This document shows positions 43,806 to 45,307 of a DNA stretch of 45,307 bases, piece after piece. The notes below the pieces were generated by a model. That model did no database searches. It saw only the letters and a list, made by a program, of their open reading frames with translations, and was not told the DNA's origin. The stretch is from NCBI GenBank assembly GCA_038118725.1, contig JAYOIK010000039.1:1-45307 (forward strand). The letters are read 5' to 3'. Numbering within the stretch: position 1 is the stretch's first letter; each line of letters opens with the position of its first letter. The DNA comes from JADHLJ01 sp038118725. Its GTDB lineage: Bacteria > Pseudomonadota > Alphaproteobacteria > Thalassobaculales > Thalassobaculaceae. The translations under genes were made by a program, and so were the position numbers.

Positions 43806-44207
43806 AAGGATTCCGCGAAATGGACGGAGTATCAGACCCGTGGGCTGGAGCGGTTCAACTATCTGACCGAGCATGACAGCCGGGCCGGTATCGGCGCGTT
43901 AAGCGAGTTGGCAACCTATGGCCTCGGAGAAGCGCGGAGTTTGGATGGCTTTCAGCTTTTCACCGGGGTCGATTTTCGCGCCAAGAAGATCTCATCATGG
44001 GCGTTGCAATGCGGTTTCATCCCAGGCTTGAAAAAGTTTCTGAGCGCCGAGATCCATATCCCGGAAATCTTCAAGGAAAGCGCCTCGGCCAAGGTCCAGG
44101 CGCAGATTTTCGATCCCTCGGATTTGATTGGCGACACGATGGTCGTCGGCGGGTTTCTGCCGTGGCTTCGCCTGACGGATATCACCGGCAAGACCCGTAC
44201 CTTGTAG
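43806..44207 (+). pseudogene. In-frame middle segment: end of the GT60 domain and start of a redoxin-like domain
   Basis: This piece lies between two TAG codons (43803-43805 and 44205-44207) in the same frame as both flanking genes. It first finishes the transferase (TRGLERFNYLTEHDSRAG, ATYGLGEARSLDGFQLFTGV). From about 44100 it starts a new domain with GDTMVVGGFLPWLRLTDITG, which looks like the first strand region of a peroxiredoxin-type domain. It has no useful start of its own. The three pieces 42909-45275 would make one protein of 788 codons. Confidence 0.7.
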
Positions 44208-45275
44208 TTGTACGCGGGCGCCGATTGTCTGGTCATATTCACGCCGATCGGGCGCTTCGCGGAGATACTTCGGGACTTTGATGACGCACCCAGGTCGATC
44301 CGGGCCGGCAAGCATCACAAGATCTGGATCCTGGTTGGCTCGGACGCTCCGTCACCGGAGAGCCGGGCGGAGATCTCGGAGCTTTTCACGGCGAGTGGAT
44401 TACCGGAGGAATCCGTTTGGTTAATGGATGCCGACGAGCCAATCCCCCATATCCGCTCGATCGCGCGGGATGTTGATTTCAAGGGACCGCGGGTCGTTTG
44501 CGTGGACCGAAACCTCAAGATAACCGCCCTCCATTCACTTACCATCGATGGGGACGAGGCCCGAACCGGCAACCTGGATATCTTCGAGACAATCGGGCGC
44601 GTATTGTCACCAGACGGCGGGGGGCGCGAAAATCGAAGCGAGCCCCTTGCCCCGGTCTTGCTGGTCGAGCGGGTTCTGCCACCGGAAATGTGTGAAAAAC
44701 TGATCTCGCTTTGGCGCGACGGTCGGAAGTTCACCGGTCGGGTGGGGAGCGGGGATCGTTCCGTCGTGAACAAGCAGGCGAAACGGCGCTCGGACGTGCA
44801 TCCTTCCGTGGAGATTTGCGCTGAGCTGGACGATATCCTCGGGGCGACCTTGCTGCCGGAGATTCGCAAGGTTTTCGGGCTCGATATCACCAATCGCGAG
44901 ATGTACAAGGTCGGCGTGTATGACTCCAGCGACGGTGGTTTCTTCCTCCAGCACCGGGATAACCACGAGGAGGAACTGACACATCGGCGGGTCGCGCTCA
45001 CCTTGAACCTGAACGATGACTTCGAGGGTGGCGAGTTGAGCTTTCCCGAATACGGGGCCCATGGCTACAAGCCGGGCGCGGGCTCTTGCGTGATCTTTCC
45101 TTGCGCCCTGATGCATCAGGCGAACCCCGTGCGATCGGGTACGCGCTTCATGCTGGTGACCTTCATGTTCGAAAGGTCGGACGAAATCCGCCGCCGGCTC
45201 TATTGCGAACGCCACGGCAAATCCCATAACGCCGAACTGTTCGCGTGGAAGCGAGGGCGCGTGGGCGCGGGTTAA
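44208..45275 (+). CDS. Redoxin-like region fused to a second Fe(II)/2OG oxygenase (P4H-type), downstream of in-frame TAG
   Basis: 355 codons after TAG 44205-44207. The N-terminal part (1-135, LYAGADCLVIFTP, GPRVVCVDRNLKITALH) fits the rest of a peroxiredoxin-like fold but has no CxxC or peroxidatic Cys. The C-terminal oxygenase (about 145-325) has YKVGVYDSSDGGFFLQHRDN with H249 and D251, H303 in CALMHQANPV and R313 for 2-oxoglutarate, so it looks catalytically complete. Redoxin-2OG oxygenase fusions of this kind occur in other Alphaproteobacteria. If the gene is intact in relatives, it would be a transferase-redoxin-oxygenase fusion acting with the hydroxylase at 42003. TTG at 44208 has no clear ribosome site. 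Confidence 0.75.
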   Translation: MYAGADCLVIFTPIGRFAEILRDFDDAPRSIRAGKHHKIWILVGSDAPSPESRAEISELFTASGLPEESVWLMDADEPIPHIRSIARDVDFKGPRVVCVDRNLKITALHSLTIDGDEARTGNLDIFETIGRVLSPDGGGRENRSEPLAPVLLVERVLPPEMCEKLISLWRDGRKFTGRVGSGDRSVVNKQAKRRSDVHPSVEICAELDDILGATLLPEIRKVFGLDITNREMYKVGVYDSSDGGFFLQHRDNHEEELTHRRVALTLNLNDDFEGGELSFPEYGAHGYKPGAGSCVIFPCALMHQANPVRSGTRFMLVTFMFERSDEIRRRLYCERHGKSHNAELFAWKRGRVGAG

Positions 45276-45307
45276 GCAGGAAAAGTGACGCGGGGTTCCT
45301 TTCGTCA

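Noticed and set aside
42474..43874. Minus-strand frame of 466 codons opposite the hydroxylase and transferase
   Set aside because: Composition is that of a GC-rich shadow frame; the plus strand has clear catalytic motifs throughout.
43803..44207. TAG as pyrrolysine or a reassigned sense codon
   Set aside because: TAG is used as a normal stop by several intact genes here (for example at 2348-2350 and 12116-12118), and pyrrolysine use is not known from this group of bacteria.
1..45307. Prophage, integron or genomic island with attachment sites
   Set aside because: I found no integrase, transposase, tRNA gene or flanking direct repeats, and the gene order over most of the window is the normal alphaproteobacterial backbone.

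Overview
The window looks like chromosomal DNA of a GC-rich alphaproteobacterium, most likely Rhodospirillales-like. The main reason is gene order: the block dgt-argS-SPOR-nagZ-M50-scpA-scpB-tatABC-serS-surE-pcm-LysM/M23-yajC-secD-secF-Mth938-NDUFAF6-like is a typical alphaproteobacterial backbone, with erpA and xth next to it. I saw no tRNA, rRNA, CRISPR array, transposase or phage gene. The species cannot be named from the sequence alone.

Layout. 1-2.2 kb: a LysR regulator broken by an in-frame TGA, convergent with an ornithine-cyclodeaminase family gene broken by a frameshift. 2.3-7.6 kb: a divergent 5-oxoproline locus. pxpA, an M20 peptidase and the broken cyclodeaminase gene run leftward; pxpB, pxpC and a fatty acid desaturase run rightward. 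7.6-7.95 kb: a tandem cluster of a 127-bp palindromic repeat. 7.95-13.2 kb: a leftward acyl-CoA catabolic operon (two acyl-CoA dehydrogenases, an ADP-forming acyl-CoA ligase, an enoyl-CoA hydratase). 13.3-16.9 kb: a secreted nuclease-like protein with altered active site, a cAMP-binding-domain protein, a HAMP/adenylate-cyclase gene interrupted by TGA, and a HAD-IIA phosphatase. 17.3-18.9 kb: an Fe(II)/2-oxoglutarate oxygenase with a methyltransferase. 18.9-38.4 kb: the core housekeeping block (DNA repair, Fe-S insertion, nucleotide pool, tRNA charging, peptidoglycan recycling, chromosome condensation, Tat and Sec export). 38.4-40.1 kb: two squalene/phytoene synthase-fold genes. 40.2-41.9 kb: a medium-chain type acyl-CoA synthetase.

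The most interesting part is the right end, 42.0-45.3 kb. A prolyl-4-hydroxylase-like oxygenase is followed by a GlcNAc-transferase of the family that contains Dictyostelium Skp1 Gnt1 (GT60, PF11397). In the same frame, across two TAG codons, come a redoxin-like segment and a second Fe(II)/2OG oxygenase. In Dictyostelium, prolyl hydroxylation followed by GT60 glycosylation is the start of the Skp1 oxygen-sensing modification. Finding both enzyme types side by side suggests a bacterial hydroxyproline-glycosylation system with an unknown target. The first two proteins also share an ungapped 37-residue N-terminal module that could be a common docking domain.

A second theme is gene decay. Four accessory loci carry five lesions (two TGA, two TAG, one frameshift), while the roughly 35 kb of other genes carry none that I can see. 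The two TGA lesions sit in the same ten-base context, CTTCTGAAAA.
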